Assembly: GCF_028829235.1 (NCBI RefSeq)
Contig: NZ_JAIWJY010000003.1
Location: 1-64,000, forward strand
DNA: 64,000 bases
Source: Tenacibaculum larymnensis
GTDB taxonomy: Bacteria > Bacteroidota > Bacteroidia > Flavobacteriales > Flavobacteriaceae
Reading direction: 5' to 3'
Shown: piece by piece, positions 36,467 through 44,471 of the stretch
How the letters are laid out: every line of letters starts with the position of its first letter
Numbering within the stretch: the stretch's first letter is position 1
Notes under the pieces: model-generated
Told to the model about the DNA's origin: nothing
The model's input: only the letters and a program-made list of their open reading frames with translations
The model's database searches: none
Translations under genes and position numbers: made by a program

Positions 36467-38626
36467 TTAATTAAGAGCTAACTCTTTCCAGTAATCACTA
36501 TAAAAATTTGAGGTTTCTAATAATTGCTCATGATTTCCTTTTATGGTGGTTTCCCCTTTTTCTAATACATATATAGTGTCGGCATATTTTTTTAGAGTTT
36601 CTAAACGGTGGGAAATAAACAGCACGCCGATTTGCTCTTTCAATTTAGCAACTAATTCGATACTAAATTTTTCAGTTTTTCTGTCCATAGCAGCAGTGGC
36701 CTCGTCTAAAATTAGTAGCTGTGGTTTTTTATATAAAACGCGTGCTAGGGCTATGATTTGTTTTTGTCCTCCTGATAAATTCACTCCTTCTTCTCCTAGT
36801 ATAGTGGCGTACCCTTGCGGAAATTCTTTAATGAATTCTTCAAAACCGTGTTCTTGACAAAATTGTATAACGTTTTCTGGTTTTTCTTCTTTTCCCAATA
36901 AAATATTGTCTAATACATTACCGTTAAAAATAGTGATCTCTTGTGGTACTACTCCTACTAAGTTTCTCCAACTAGTTAGCTTAATGTCGTTAAGAGTTCC
37001 TTTTTTATTAACGATTATCGTTCCACTTTCAAAATCGTAGAATTTCTGTAATATCTGTCCCAAGGTGCTTTTACCGCTTCCGCTTTCTCCAACAATTGCT
37101 GAGAGTTCTCCTTTTTTTATGGTAAGGTTTACTTTTTTTAGTAGTTGACTTCTGCCTGCAAAACGAAAAGATAGGTTGCTTACTTCTAAAGACTCAAACT
37201 TTTGAAGTTTTATATTTCCTTGTTTTTCCTTTTCAATAGAAGTAAACTCAAACATACGGTTAAAGGCTATTTTTGCTTCATTTATAGGAATACTTATCAA
37301 TGCCAAATTGGTTATTGATGGTAATAGTGAACCTGCAATACCTAAAATTGCCATGAGCTCTCCTAATTGCATTTGTTTATTATACACTTGAAAGGATGTA
37401 TATGATAGAATAGCCATTAAAAATAAGACTCCTGCAATACCTGAGAGTAATGCTAAGCGTACATTTATTTTGCCTAAATCAACAATTTTATTTTGTAGGT
37501 TACCAAATACTAATTGATTTATCTTTTGAAAGAATGATTGCCTATTGTAGTTTTTTATAGTAGCTATGCCTTGCATTGAGCTGATGTAGTTGCTTTCATT
37601 TAAAGCATAACTTTGCATGACTTCTTTTTGTGATTTGATAATTTTATGATTGAATCGGTATATTATGAAAAAGTAAATAGGCAAACTAACCAAGGCGATA
37701 ATACCTACTTTCCATGAGTAGAAAAATAAAAAACCAAATGATACTAATACAACTAAAGCATCAATAACTACATTGGTGGCTAAGAATTTAATTACTTTTT
37801 GCACTCTGTTTGTATCGTTTAGTCTAGCTACTAATTCTCCTATTTTACGGGTATCAAAAAAAGGTTTTGGTAAATGGAGTAAAGAGGTGTAAAAAGAGTC
37901 AATTATTCGGTTGTTAAAGTCTTTTGATTGTCGTATTAATAACAATTCTCTTAAGGTAGTAAAGCCAACTCTTACTAGTAACAAAAAGGTTAGAAGCCCA
38001 ATGCCTGATATTAATTTTTTGGTGTTTTGTGATGGTAAAATATCATCGATTAGTTTTTGAGAAAAAACTGACATTGCCATTCCTAATACGGCAATTCCTA
38101 CTCCTAGTACGATACTTATGGTGAGTAACTGTTTGTCTTCTTGTAATAGTTGTAAAAACCATTGTTTTTTTGATTTTTTTGTTTCTTCTGCTTTTATAAA
38201 TTTTTCGTTAGGGCTTAGGGTTAAGCAGGTTTTAGAAACCCATATTTTTTCTAGTTCTTCTTTAGTAAGGGTTGAAATTCCTTTTCCTGGGTCGCCTATG
38301 ATGAACTGGTTGTTTTTAAACCCATAACAAACCACGTAGTGTTGTAATTTGTTTTCTAGAAGTACGTGTAGTATTAATGGGGCATCATGATCTATCAATG
38401 CTTGTATGTCTGCTTCGTTACCTTGTGCTGTAAAACCTATTTGGTTGGCAGTTTCGTATAGCCCTAATAAGGTAGTTCCTTGGCGTGTTGCACCGCTTAA
38501 TTCTCTTAATTTTTCTAAAGAGTTTACACCTCCATAATATTGAATTAACGACAATAAACATGCTACTCCACAATCAGATTGGTCGTGCTGTAATACATGA
38601 GTTTTTTTAATATGTTTTTTATTCAT
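36467..38626 (-). CDS. Peptidase-containing ABC transporter (C39) for bacteriocin export
   Basis: This is a PCAT exporter that cleaves leader peptides and exports the mature peptide. The 719-aa protein opens with a C39 cysteine peptidase: QSDCGVACLL with catalytic C19, H95 in QHYVVCYGF and D111 in IIGDPGKG. A six-span membrane domain follows at about 165-440. The ATPase domain at about 480-719 has GESGSGKST near 512, the signature LSGGQKQ and LLILDEATAAMD. All catalytic residues appear intact. It is the last gene of a unit with two leader-bearing peptide genes, so these are its probable substrates. A HlyD-type adaptor and an outer-membrane channel gene, which a Gram-negative would normally need, are absent nearby. 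Confidence 0.95.
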   Translation of the reverse strand: MNKKHIKKTHVLQHDQSDCGVACLLSLIQYYGGVNSLEKLRELSGATRQGTTLLGLYETANQIGFTAQGNEADIQALIDHDAPLILHVLLENKLQHYVVCYGFKNNQFIIGDPGKGISTLTKEELEKIWVSKTCLTLSPNEKFIKAEETKKSKKQWFLQLLQEDKQLLTISIVLGVGIAVLGMAMSVFSQKLIDDILPSQNTKKLISGIGLLTFLLLVRVGFTTLRELLLIRQSKDFNNRIIDSFYTSLLHLPKPFFDTRKIGELVARLNDTNRVQKVIKFLATNVVIDALVVLVSFGFLFFYSWKVGIIALVSLPIYFFIIYRFNHKIIKSQKEVMQSYALNESNYISSMQGIATIKNYNRQSFFQKINQLVFGNLQNKIVDLGKINVRLALLSGIAGVLFLMAILSYTSFQVYNKQMQLGELMAILGIAGSLLPSITNLALISIPINEAKIAFNRMFEFTSIEKEKQGNIKLQKFESLEVSNLSFRFAGRSQLLKKVNLTIKKGELSAIVGESGSGKSTLGQILQKFYDFESGTIIVNKKGTLNDIKLTSWRNLVGVVPQEITIFNGNVLDNILLGKEEKPENVIQFCQEHGFEEFIKEFPQGYATILGEEGVNLSGGQKQIIALARVLYKKPQLLILDEATAAMDRKTEKFSIELVAKLKEQIGVLFISHRLETLKKYADTIYVLEKGETTIKGNHEQLLETSNFYSDYWKELALN

Positions 38627-38741
38627 AGCTTATTTTCTTTACAATAACTTTATAGTGAATTTAGCTTTAGTTAACCTCACTTTTTCAAAACAACCTTTTC
38701 TACTTTATTCAAGATAACTCTTCAGAAAAAAAACTCTTGCT

Positions 38742-39254
38742 TTATTCTATAAATTTTAAGATTTCATCTACTTTAGTATCTCCTTTAAACTTTTGTAGTA
38801 GTTGTTTGTTTTTGTCGTAAACGACAATGTAGGGCATAGAGTTTACATCGAAAATAGTGGCAAACTTAGCCTTGGTATCTTCTAAGAAAGTAACATTTTT
38901 TTGATTATCTAACTTATAGCTTTTTGCAAACTGCAATATTTGTTCTTTTTTTTCATAAGAAACAAACACCAATTGCGTGTGTTTAAAATCTTGTAACCGT
39001 TCTTGTATTTTGGTAGTTTCTGATTGGCAATACTCGCAATCAGAATTAAAATAGACAAAAATAGTGGGTTTGTTTTGTAAGTTGTTTTGCGTAAAGCTTT
39101 CTCCGTTTAGGGTTGTAAAGGAAAAGTTAGGGACGGTTTTAATACGCTCAGCAACTTCTTTTTTATGGTTGAGCTTGGTAGTTATTTTATAGCCTAAAAA
39201 AGTAACAATAGCTACCAATACAATTCCTATAATTAATTTGAGTTTTTTCTTCAT
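38742..39254 (-). CDS. Membrane-anchored thioredoxin-like protein of the bacteriocin locus
   Basis: This is a probable periplasmic-facing thiol oxidoreductase. I prefer the ATG at 39254 (MKKKLKLIIGIVLVAIVTFLGYKI), which begins directly with a membrane anchor; the longer frame starts at 39284. The TlpA/AhpC-like fold has FNSDCEYCQSET, a CxxC site near residues 87-90, and a conserved SMPYIVVYDKNKQLL cis-proline region. Both bacteriocin precursors upstream carry exactly two cysteines each, so it may form or isomerise their disulfides, which is inference. It lies between a membrane-protein gene and the PCAT exporter gene on one strand. Confidence 0.85.
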   Translation of the reverse strand: MKKKLKLIIGIVLVAIVTFLGYKITTKLNHKKEVAERIKTVPNFSFTTLNGESFTQNNLQNKPTIFVYFNSDCEYCQSETTKIQERLQDFKHTQLVFVSYEKKEQILQFAKSYKLDNQKNVTFLEDTKAKFATIFDVNSMPYIVVYDKNKQLLQKFKGDTKVDEILKFIE

Positions 39255-39317
39255 TATACTATTTTTTACTGAAATTTTTATCATTTCGGTTATACTTAAG
39301 GAGCGCTTTTAAATAAC

Positions 39318-39947
39318 CTAGGTTAAGTTTAAGGTTAAAAACATTACTAACCCTAACCAAATGACTAAACCTGTGCCATAACTAGCTGCGGTGATTTCAA
39401 AACTTTTCCAATAGTTATTTTTTAGTAGTTTGTGTACTCCATATACCAGTACAAAAAAGTAGGCTATTTCAAATAGATTAATAGTTTGTAGTGGGTAAAT
39501 TAGCCAAGGCTCCAACTTATTAATATCTAAAAAATTAATGTAGCTCAGAGGATAAAATTGTTGAATGTCTTGTAAGGTATAGTCTGTTTTTATAAATAAA
39601 AAGTATAGTAGTTTTACAAAGCCTACTAATATCAATACAAACTCTCCTAACAGGGCTATTCTAAATAGTTGTTTAAATTTTATCTTGTTTTCTGTGTCGT
39701 AGAAAAATAAGCCAACGTTTAAGCATAAGGCAACTAAACCTCCTCTTATTAAGATTAAAACAGGGATTATAGCATAACTTATCCATGACCATTTTTCTTG
39801 ATTTTGAATTATTTGCTCTATTTGTTCTTTAGCAAACTGTTCTGAGTAAAAGCCATATATTAAATCTTCTAAAGAAAGAAATTTATTAGTTAAGTAAGAG
39901 ACAAAAATGTAGAGTATGATGATTATAAATAATAGTTTCTTTTTCAT
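39318..39947 (-). CDS. Bacteriocin-locus membrane protein, unknown function
   Basis: I do not recognise this 209-aa integral membrane protein. Hydrophobic segments lie near 4-18, 57-80, 93-116, 148-170 and 182-207, giving five spans. There is a polar loop with YTLQDIQQFYPLSYINFLDINKLEPW between spans three and four. It is encoded within the bacteriocin unit, between the presumed immunity peptide and the thioredoxin-like protein, 33 bp from the next gene. Candidate roles are immunity or part of the export or maturation apparatus. No peptidase motif (such as EExxxR of CPBP proteins) is visible. Confidence 0.7.
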   Translation of the reverse strand: MKKKLLFIIIILYIFVSYLTNKFLSLEDLIYGFYSEQFAKEQIEQIIQNQEKWSWISYAIIPVLILIRGGLVALCLNVGLFFYDTENKIKFKQLFRIALLGEFVLILVGFVKLLYFLFIKTDYTLQDIQQFYPLSYINFLDINKLEPWLIYPLQTINLFEIAYFFVLVYGVHKLLKNNYWKSFEITAASYGTGLVIWLGLVMFLTLNLT

Positions 39948-39964
39948 TTTTGGTCAAAACATTA

Positions 39965-40129
39965 TTATTTATCTACTTTCTTATTATTTATATAATAAAC
40001 AACAAATAAGCATGTCCCAGCAACGAAGTACGATAAACTATAAAGATAATTAGGTAAATCTAATATTTTTAGAAACCTATTTATAATAATTAAAATAGCA
40101 ACTATAACAAACGTAAAATATATTTTCAT
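39965..40129 (-). CDS. Small two-span membrane peptide, candidate immunity protein
   Basis: I place the start at 40129 (MKIYFTFVIVAILIIINRF), after the terminator hairpin at 40149-40170; the open frame to 40213 would run through that hairpin and into the upstream gene. The 54-aa product consists of two membrane helices (about 3-20 and 28-47) and a basic tail (NNKKVDK). Size, topology and position directly after the two bacteriocin peptide genes suit an immunity protein, which is inference. The next gene begins 17 bp later. Confidence 0.6.
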   Translation of the reverse strand: MKIYFTFVIVAILIIINRFLKILDLPNYLYSLSYFVAGTCLFVVYYINNKKVDK

Positions 40130-40146
40130 TTTTTTAAATTTTAAAA

Positions 40147-40172
40147 AAACTTGGGAATTATTTCCCAAGTCA
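40147..40172 (-). terminator. Terminator/attenuator inside the bacteriocin unit
   Basis: ACTTGGGAA (40149-40157) pairs with TTCCCAAGT (40162-40170) around a four-base loop, and on the minus strand a run of seven T follows. It lies 17 bp after the second peptide gene and before the small membrane-peptide gene, so it would make the peptide transcripts more abundant than those of the downstream export genes. Confidence 0.8.
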
Positions 40173-40188
40173 TTGGTTTTATTTGTTT

Positions 40189-40386
40189 TTAGGTGAAAGC
40201 TGCAATTCCACACCCAATACCTATAACGCCCAAGCCTACTGCAGCAGCACCACCTGTAATAGTTATTAATCCAGCATAAGCTGCAATTCCCGCTGCACCA
40301 CCAACAATACTAGTTGATCCACAAAAACCTTCCCAAAAGCCAGCTCCTTGAATGACTTCCATTTGGTTTAACTCTAAAGTTTTCAT
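40189..40386 (-). CDS. Double-glycine-type leader bacteriocin precursor, peptide B
   Basis: This 65-aa precursor begins MKTLELNQMEVIQGA, a leader of the GG/GA type, with predicted cleavage after G14-A15. The mature peptide of about 50 residues is Gly/Ala/Ile-rich, with several GxxxG-like spacings (GGAAGIAAYAG, GGAAAVGLGVIG) and two cysteines, C22 and C59, that could form a disulfide. These traits fit a class II, pore-forming bacteriocin or microcin. The first ten residues match peptide A exactly, and the genes are 19 bp apart, so a two-component bacteriocin is likely. Export and cleavage would be by the PCAT encoded downstream. Confidence 0.85.
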   Translation of the reverse strand: MKTLELNQMEVIQGAGFWEGFCGSTSIVGGAAGIAAYAGLITITGGAAAVGLGVIGIGCGIAAFT

Positions 40387-40405
40387 AATATAAATGATTT
40401 AATTA

Positions 40406-40594
40406 TTAACAAAAAACACCTGTTGCCCATAAACTAGCAGCACCACCCAAATATATTGATGCTCCTACACCGACAGGTCCAGAAGCGGCAATTAAAACTC
40501 CTGAGACCAACAATCCTGCAGCACCTCCAAACAGAGTGCTACATTCAATTCCTCCTTCTAGATTTTCCATTTGATTTAATTCTAATGTTTTCAT
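40406..40594 (-). CDS. Double-glycine leader bacteriocin precursor, peptide A
   Basis: This 62-aa precursor has the leader MKTLELNQMENLEGG and predicted cleavage after G15. The mature part of about 47 residues is Gly/Ala-rich (LFGGAAGLLVSGVLIAASG, GASIYLGGAASLWATG), hydrophobic, and carries C18 and the C-terminal C62. It is the first gene of the unit, preceded by a possible operator palindrome. The leader shares residues 1-10 with peptide B, while the cores differ, as in two-peptide class IIb bacteriocins. It is a candidate substrate for the PCAT and for disulfide formation by the thioredoxin-like protein. The target organism is unknown. Confidence 0.88.
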   Translation of the reverse strand: MKTLELNQMENLEGGIECSTLFGGAAGLLVSGVLIAASGPVGVGASIYLGGAASLWATGVFC

Positions 40595-40614
40595 AATAAC
40601 ATAATTTTTAATAT

Positions 40615-40660
40615 AAATGCTATTATGAGTAGTATAATTTTAACCATTTGAATAGCATTT
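40615..40660. promoter_or_regulatory. Ten-base inverted repeat upstream of the bacteriocin genes
   Basis: AAATGCTATT (40615-40624) and AATAGCATTT (40651-40660) are perfect complements, 26 bp apart, starting 21 bp upstream of the peptide A ATG. It may be an operator for a dimeric regulator or a leader hairpin. No regulator gene is adjacent. Confidence 0.4.
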
Positions 40661-40784
40661 AATAATTTAACTTTTCCATGATTTCTTTTTAGTCACTCAT
40701 AGCTTTATGACCATTCTTGCGCAAAAATATTTTTAGCACCCTTAGGGTAATAATTTTTAGTTTTATTAAGAAGTAATGAAGAAT

Positions 40785-40816
40785 TTTCGGTAATCAGCAA
40801 TTTCGGTAATCAGCAA
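40785..40816. repeat. 16-bp tandem duplication
   Basis: TTTCGGTAATCAGCAA occurs twice in direct succession (40785-40800 and 40801-40816). It is about 190 bp upstream of the bacteriocin genes. Function, if any, is unknown. Confidence 0.75.
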
Positions 40817-41224
40817 TTCTTTTTTTTATTTCTTTAGCGGGGCTAATTTAAAAACATATTTGTATAGAGCAAACATTTTTTAAATTTTGTATTGTTTTTT
40901 AACATTTAAGTTAGTGTTTTGTTTGTTTTTTAAGTTTTGTTGTTGGGTAATGTGTGGTGTAGGTGGTTTTTATAGGGAAATAAGCATTATTATCCGATAA
41001 AAGATAAAAGACCGCTTCGCTGTTAGAACAAAGAAACAAGACTTTTTTATAACTAACTGATATAGTGTAGTTTTAAAAATTAAATTTGATAAAACGTAGC
41101 TTAAAAACTGAAAACTATTAGCTTTTTTTAAAGTAAGGTGTTATATGCTAAAACACACCTTAACCCTTTTAAAAGTAGAACTTAAGAAAGTTTTTAAAAA
41201 AACTTAATCGGACACTAATAGGGA

Positions 41225-41289
41225 ATAAGAAACCCGACAGCAATACTGCTATCGGGTTTAGGTTTTATATAATTTTGAGGGTTATTCTT
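41225..41289. repeat. Right 65-bp direct repeat bounding the bacteriocin island
   Basis: This copy runs from ATAAGAAACCCGACAG to GAGGGTTATTCTT and matches 36401-36465 at 57 of 65 positions. Its last eight bases are the 3' end of hppA, including the stop codon. It contains the hppA terminator. Confidence 0.85.
41230..41260 (-). terminator. Terminator of hppA
   Basis: AAACCCGACAGC (41230-41241) pairs with GCTATCGGGTTT (41248-41259), with one G-T wobble. It lies 22 bp past the hppA stop. Confidence 0.82.
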
Positions 41290-43720
41290 TTTTTGAGTTT
41301 TCGTACTCTTTAATTTTTTGTTCAACTTCTTCTAAAGTACCTTCAAAAGTTTTTTCTTCAGTTGTTTCTTCACCGTTTTTAATAATTGTAGTAGTAATAG
41401 TAGCTTTAGCAGTACCATCGTCACTCTTTTCAATATTTACTTTAACGATGTTTTCTAATTTGTTTTCTGTAGTAAATTCAGCATCAGTAGAAAGTTTTAC
41501 TTCATGTTTTTCACTATTCTTGTCAATCCAAACTTTAGTGTTTTTTACATCTTCATGTGTATCAGAAGAAGTATGTCCGCCTAATATTGGAGCAATAACT
41601 AAACCAACTAAACATGTAAGTTTAATTAAAATATTCATTGATGGTCCAGAGGTATCTTTAAAAGGGTCTCCAACAGTATCACCCGTAACGGCTGCTTTAT
41701 GAGCATCAGAACCTTTGTAGGTCATCTCTCCGTTGATTTCAACACCTGCTTCAAAAGATTTCTTAGCGTTGTCCCATGCACCACCAGCATTATTTTGAAA
41801 AATAGCCCACATAACACCTGATACACAAACACCAGCCATATAACCACCTAAAGGTTCAGGACCAAAAGCTAATCCGATAATAATTGGGGTGATGATGGTT
41901 ATTAACCCTGGTAAAATCATTTCTTTTAAGGCAGCTTTGGTTGAAATATCTACACATTTTGCATATTCAGGGGTACCAGTTCCTTCCATAATTCCTGGAA
42001 TTTCTCTAAACTGACGACGAACTTCATGGACCATTTCCATAGCTGCTTTTCCTACTGATTGCATTGCTAATGCTGAAAATATTACAGGAATCATTCCTCC
42101 AACAAATAGCATAGCTAATACATCTGCCTTAAAAATATTTATTCCGTCAATTCCTGTAAAAGTTACATAAGCTGCAAACAATGCCAAAGCTGTTAAGGCA
42201 GCAGAAGCAATGGCAAAACCTTTACCAACCGCAGCAGTTGTGTTTCCTACAGAATCTAAAATATCAGTACGCTCACGGACATGATCTTCTAATTCACTCA
42301 TTTCAGCAACTCCACCCGCATTGTCAGCAATAGGTCCGAAAGCATCAATTGCCAATTGCATTGCTGTAGTAGCCATCATCGCTGAAGCTGCTAAAGCAAC
42401 TCCGTAAAATCCTGCAAAATAATATGAACCATAAATTGCAGCAGCAAATAATAAAACAGATAAGAAAGTAGATTTCATACCTACAGCTAAACCAGCAATA
42501 ATATTAGTACCAGCTCCTGTAGCACTGTTTTGTACAATAGCTAACACAGGCTTTTTACCTAAACTAGTGTAATACGAAGTTACCATAGAAATAAGAGCAC
42601 CTACTGCCAAACCGATACAGGCTGCCCAAAATACATTAATGGAAGCTACTTCTTTAAAACCTGCACCGAAGAATTTCATTTGCATTGTTTCAGGAAGCAT
42701 CCATTTTATTAAGAAAAAACTTGCCGCTAAGGTTAAAATAATAGCAACCCAGTTTCCTGTGTCTAATGCTTTTTGTACTTGAGCTTCTTTAGCTGTGTTA
42801 TCTTTAATTCCTACCAAAAAAGTTCCAATAATGGAAGCTACAATACCAACTCCAGCAATCACTAACGGAAGTAGTATTGGTCCCATTCCGTTAAATGCAT
42901 CGGAAAAAGTAGAGTCTATTGACATGTCTCTAATAACATAGTTTCCAAGAACCATGGCTGCTAATACTGTTGCTACGTATGAACCAAATAAATCGGCCCC
43001 CATACCAGCAACATCACCAACGTTATCACCAACATTATCTGCAATGGTAGCAGGATTACGAGGGTCGTCTTCTGGGATTCCTGCTTCTACTTTACCTACT
43101 AAATCGGCACCTACATCAGCAGCCTTGGTATAAATACCTCCACCAACACGAGCAAATAAAGCAATAGATTCAGCTCCTAGAGAAAAACCAGCTAAAGCTT
43201 CTAGTACGACAGTCATTTCATTATAGAAATTTCCATCATCTGTAATAAATTGACCGACGAATATTAGAAAAAATAGACTTAATCCTAAAACAGCTAAACC
43301 AGCAACACCAAGTCCCATTACAGTTCCTCCACCAAAAGATACTTTTAGAGCTTGTGGTAAACTGGTTTTTGCAGCCTCAGCTGTTCTTGCGTTAGCATCG
43401 GTTGCAATACGCATTCCTATGTTTCCTGCTAGTGCAGAAAATATAGCTCCTATGATAAATGCAGGAACAATCATAATACTGGTTGTTTCTACCAATTGAG
43501 AGATTCCAAATAAAGCTGATGAAGCGATAATAACAAAGATTAGTAATAATCGATATTCGGCAGCTAAAAAAGCAAGAGCTCCTTCTTTAATACTTTTTGA
43601 AATGGATTGCATTTTTTCATTTCCTGCATCTTGTTTTTTAACCCAGATCATTTTTATGTACATAAAAATGAGTCCTAAAAGTGCCAAAAGTATTGGCACA
43701 TATATCATGTTTTGTTTCAT
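41282..43720 (-). CDS. hppA: Membrane-bound, ion-pumping pyrophosphatase (probably Na+, K+-dependent)
   Basis: This enzyme couples hydrolysis of pyrophosphate to export of Na+ or H+. The 812-aa protein has about 16 spans and the family motifs: [20 protein letters not shown] near 190, [18 protein letters not shown] near 230, and [16 protein letters not shown] near 460. [10 protein letters not shown] carries an alanine where K+-independent enzymes have lysine, which supports K+ dependence. The acidic, Thr/Glu-rich C-terminal extension (about 735-812) is not part of the core and probably lies outside the membrane. The soluble pyrophosphatase gene lies directly upstream on the same strand, behind a terminator, so both PPi-removing routes are together. 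Confidence 0.96.
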   Translation of the reverse strand: MKQNMIYVPILLALLGLIFMYIKMIWVKKQDAGNEKMQSISKSIKEGALAFLAAEYRLLLIFVIIASSALFGISQLVETTSIMIVPAFIIGAIFSALAGNIGMRIATDANARTAEAAKTSLPQALKVSFGGGTVMGLGVAGLAVLGLSLFFLIFVGQFITDDGNFYNEMTVVLEALAGFSLGAESIALFARVGGGIYTKAADVGADLVGKVEAGIPEDDPRNPATIADNVGDNVGDVAGMGADLFGSYVATVLAAMVLGNYVIRDMSIDSTFSDAFNGMGPILLPLVIAGVGIVASIIGTFLVGIKDNTAKEAQVQKALDTGNWVAIILTLAASFFLIKWMLPETMQMKFFGAGFKEVASINVFWAACIGLAVGALISMVTSYYTSLGKKPVLAIVQNSATGAGTNIIAGLAVGMKSTFLSVLLFAAAIYGSYYFAGFYGVALAASAMMATTAMQLAIDAFGPIADNAGGVAEMSELEDHVRERTDILDSVGNTTAAVGKGFAIASAALTALALFAAYVTFTGIDGINIFKADVLAMLFVGGMIPVIFSALAMQSVGKAAMEMVHEVRRQFREIPGIMEGTGTPEYAKCVDISTKAALKEMILPGLITIITPIIIGLAFGPEPLGGYMAGVCVSGVMWAIFQNNAGGAWDNAKKSFEAGVEINGEMTYKGSDAHKAAVTGDTVGDPFKDTSGPSMNILIKLTCLVGLVIAPILGGHTSSDTHEDVKNTKVWIDKNSEKHEVKLSTDAEFTTENKLENIVKVNIEKSDDGTAKATITTTIIKNGEETTEEKTFEGTLEEVEQKIKEYENSKKE

Positions 43721-43780
43721 GTTATTGTTATTTGATTAGTTATAAGTGTTCGTAAATATAACAAAATCAATAACTAAACA

Positions 43781-43814
43781 AAAAACCTCTCAGCTTCAAC
43801 TGAGAGGTTTTTTG
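43781..43814. terminator. Terminator between ppa and hppA
   Basis: AACCTCTCAG (43784-43793) pairs with CTGAGAGGTT (43800-43809) around a six-base loop, with a T-run on either strand. It lies after ppa on the minus strand. Confidence 0.85.
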
Positions 43815-43840
43815 TTTTATATAGGATAATTTTTTACAGA

Positions 43841-44368
43841 TTAAATCTTGAAATTTCCATTAGCTTTATGTTCGCTATTTTCATAACGCTCTAAACACTT
43901 GTCTAAAATTTCGTAAGCTTCATCAGCATTACCCCAGTCTCCGATATCAACTTTTTTCTTTTCTAAGTCTTTGTATACTTGGAAGAAGTGTGTGATTTCT
44001 TTTTGACGGTGAGGGTTTAGATCTGTGATATCATTATATCTGTTCCAAATAGGATCAGATACTGGTACACAAACAATCTTTTCGTCTGGACCTTTTTCGT
44101 CTGCCATATGGAAAACACCAATTGGTTTTACCTCCATAACACACATTGGGAAAGTTGGTTCAGCACCTAAAACTAAAACATCTAATGGATCACCATCTAA
44201 TGCTAAAGTTTGAGGAATAAACCCATAGTCTCCAGGGTACATCATTGAAGAGAATAACATTCTGTCAAAACGAATTTTCCCTAAATCAAAATCGTATTCG
44301 TACTTGTTTCTACTACCTTTTGGTATTTCAATTAAAACATCAACTGTTTTTCTTTCTTTTGCGGTCAT
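43841..44368 (-). CDS. ppa: Soluble inorganic pyrophosphatase (family I)
   Basis: This cytoplasmic Mg2+-dependent enzyme hydrolyses pyrophosphate from biosynthesis. The 175-aa protein has the family I core: EIPKGSRNKYEYD (about 13-25), MMYPGDYGFIP (about 41-51), and the metal-binding signature DGDPLDVLVL (about 57-66), followed by DEKGPDEKIVCVP (about 88-100). Its length matches prokaryotic family I enzymes. It lies 120 bp upstream of hppA on the same strand, separated by a terminator. A perfect -7 element (TACTTTTG) lies 38-46 bp upstream of its ATG. Confidence 0.97.
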   Translation of the reverse strand: MTAKERKTVDVLIEIPKGSRNKYEYDFDLGKIRFDRMLFSSMMYPGDYGFIPQTLALDGDPLDVLVLGAEPTFPMCVMEVKPIGVFHMADEKGPDEKIVCVPVSDPIWNRYNDITDLNPHRQKEITHFFQVYKDLEKKKVDIGDWGNADEAYEILDKCLERYENSEHKANGNFKI

Positions 44369-44406
44369 ATATTCTAAACTTTTCTTCGTTTTCTAAAATC
44401 GGTTTG

Positions 44407-44414
44407 CAAAAGTA
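44407..44414 (-). promoter_or_regulatory. Bacteroidota -7 promoter element for ppa
   Basis: TACTTTTG on the minus strand fits TAnnTTTG exactly and is followed by C. It lies 39-46 bp upstream of the ppa ATG. The -33 TTG is not evident. Confidence 0.5.
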
Positions 44415-44471
44415 GTGATTTATTAGTTTTTTTTAAGAAAAAATAAAGGTAATTTATGGTTAAATGTATGA

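Larger units (their letters stand above)
40595..41224. other. Gene-free leader region of the bacteriocin island
   Basis: These 630 AT-rich bases contain no credible ORF. They hold the palindrome at 40615-40660, a 16-bp tandem duplication at 40785-40816 and otherwise low-complexity T- and A-runs. The promoter of the bacteriocin unit must be here, but I see no exact TAnnTTTG with a spaced TTG. Confidence 0.55.

Noticed and set aside
39965..40213. 82-aa frame starting at 40213
   Set aside because: It would run through the terminator hairpin and into the peptide B gene; the ATG at 40129 gives a clean membrane peptide.
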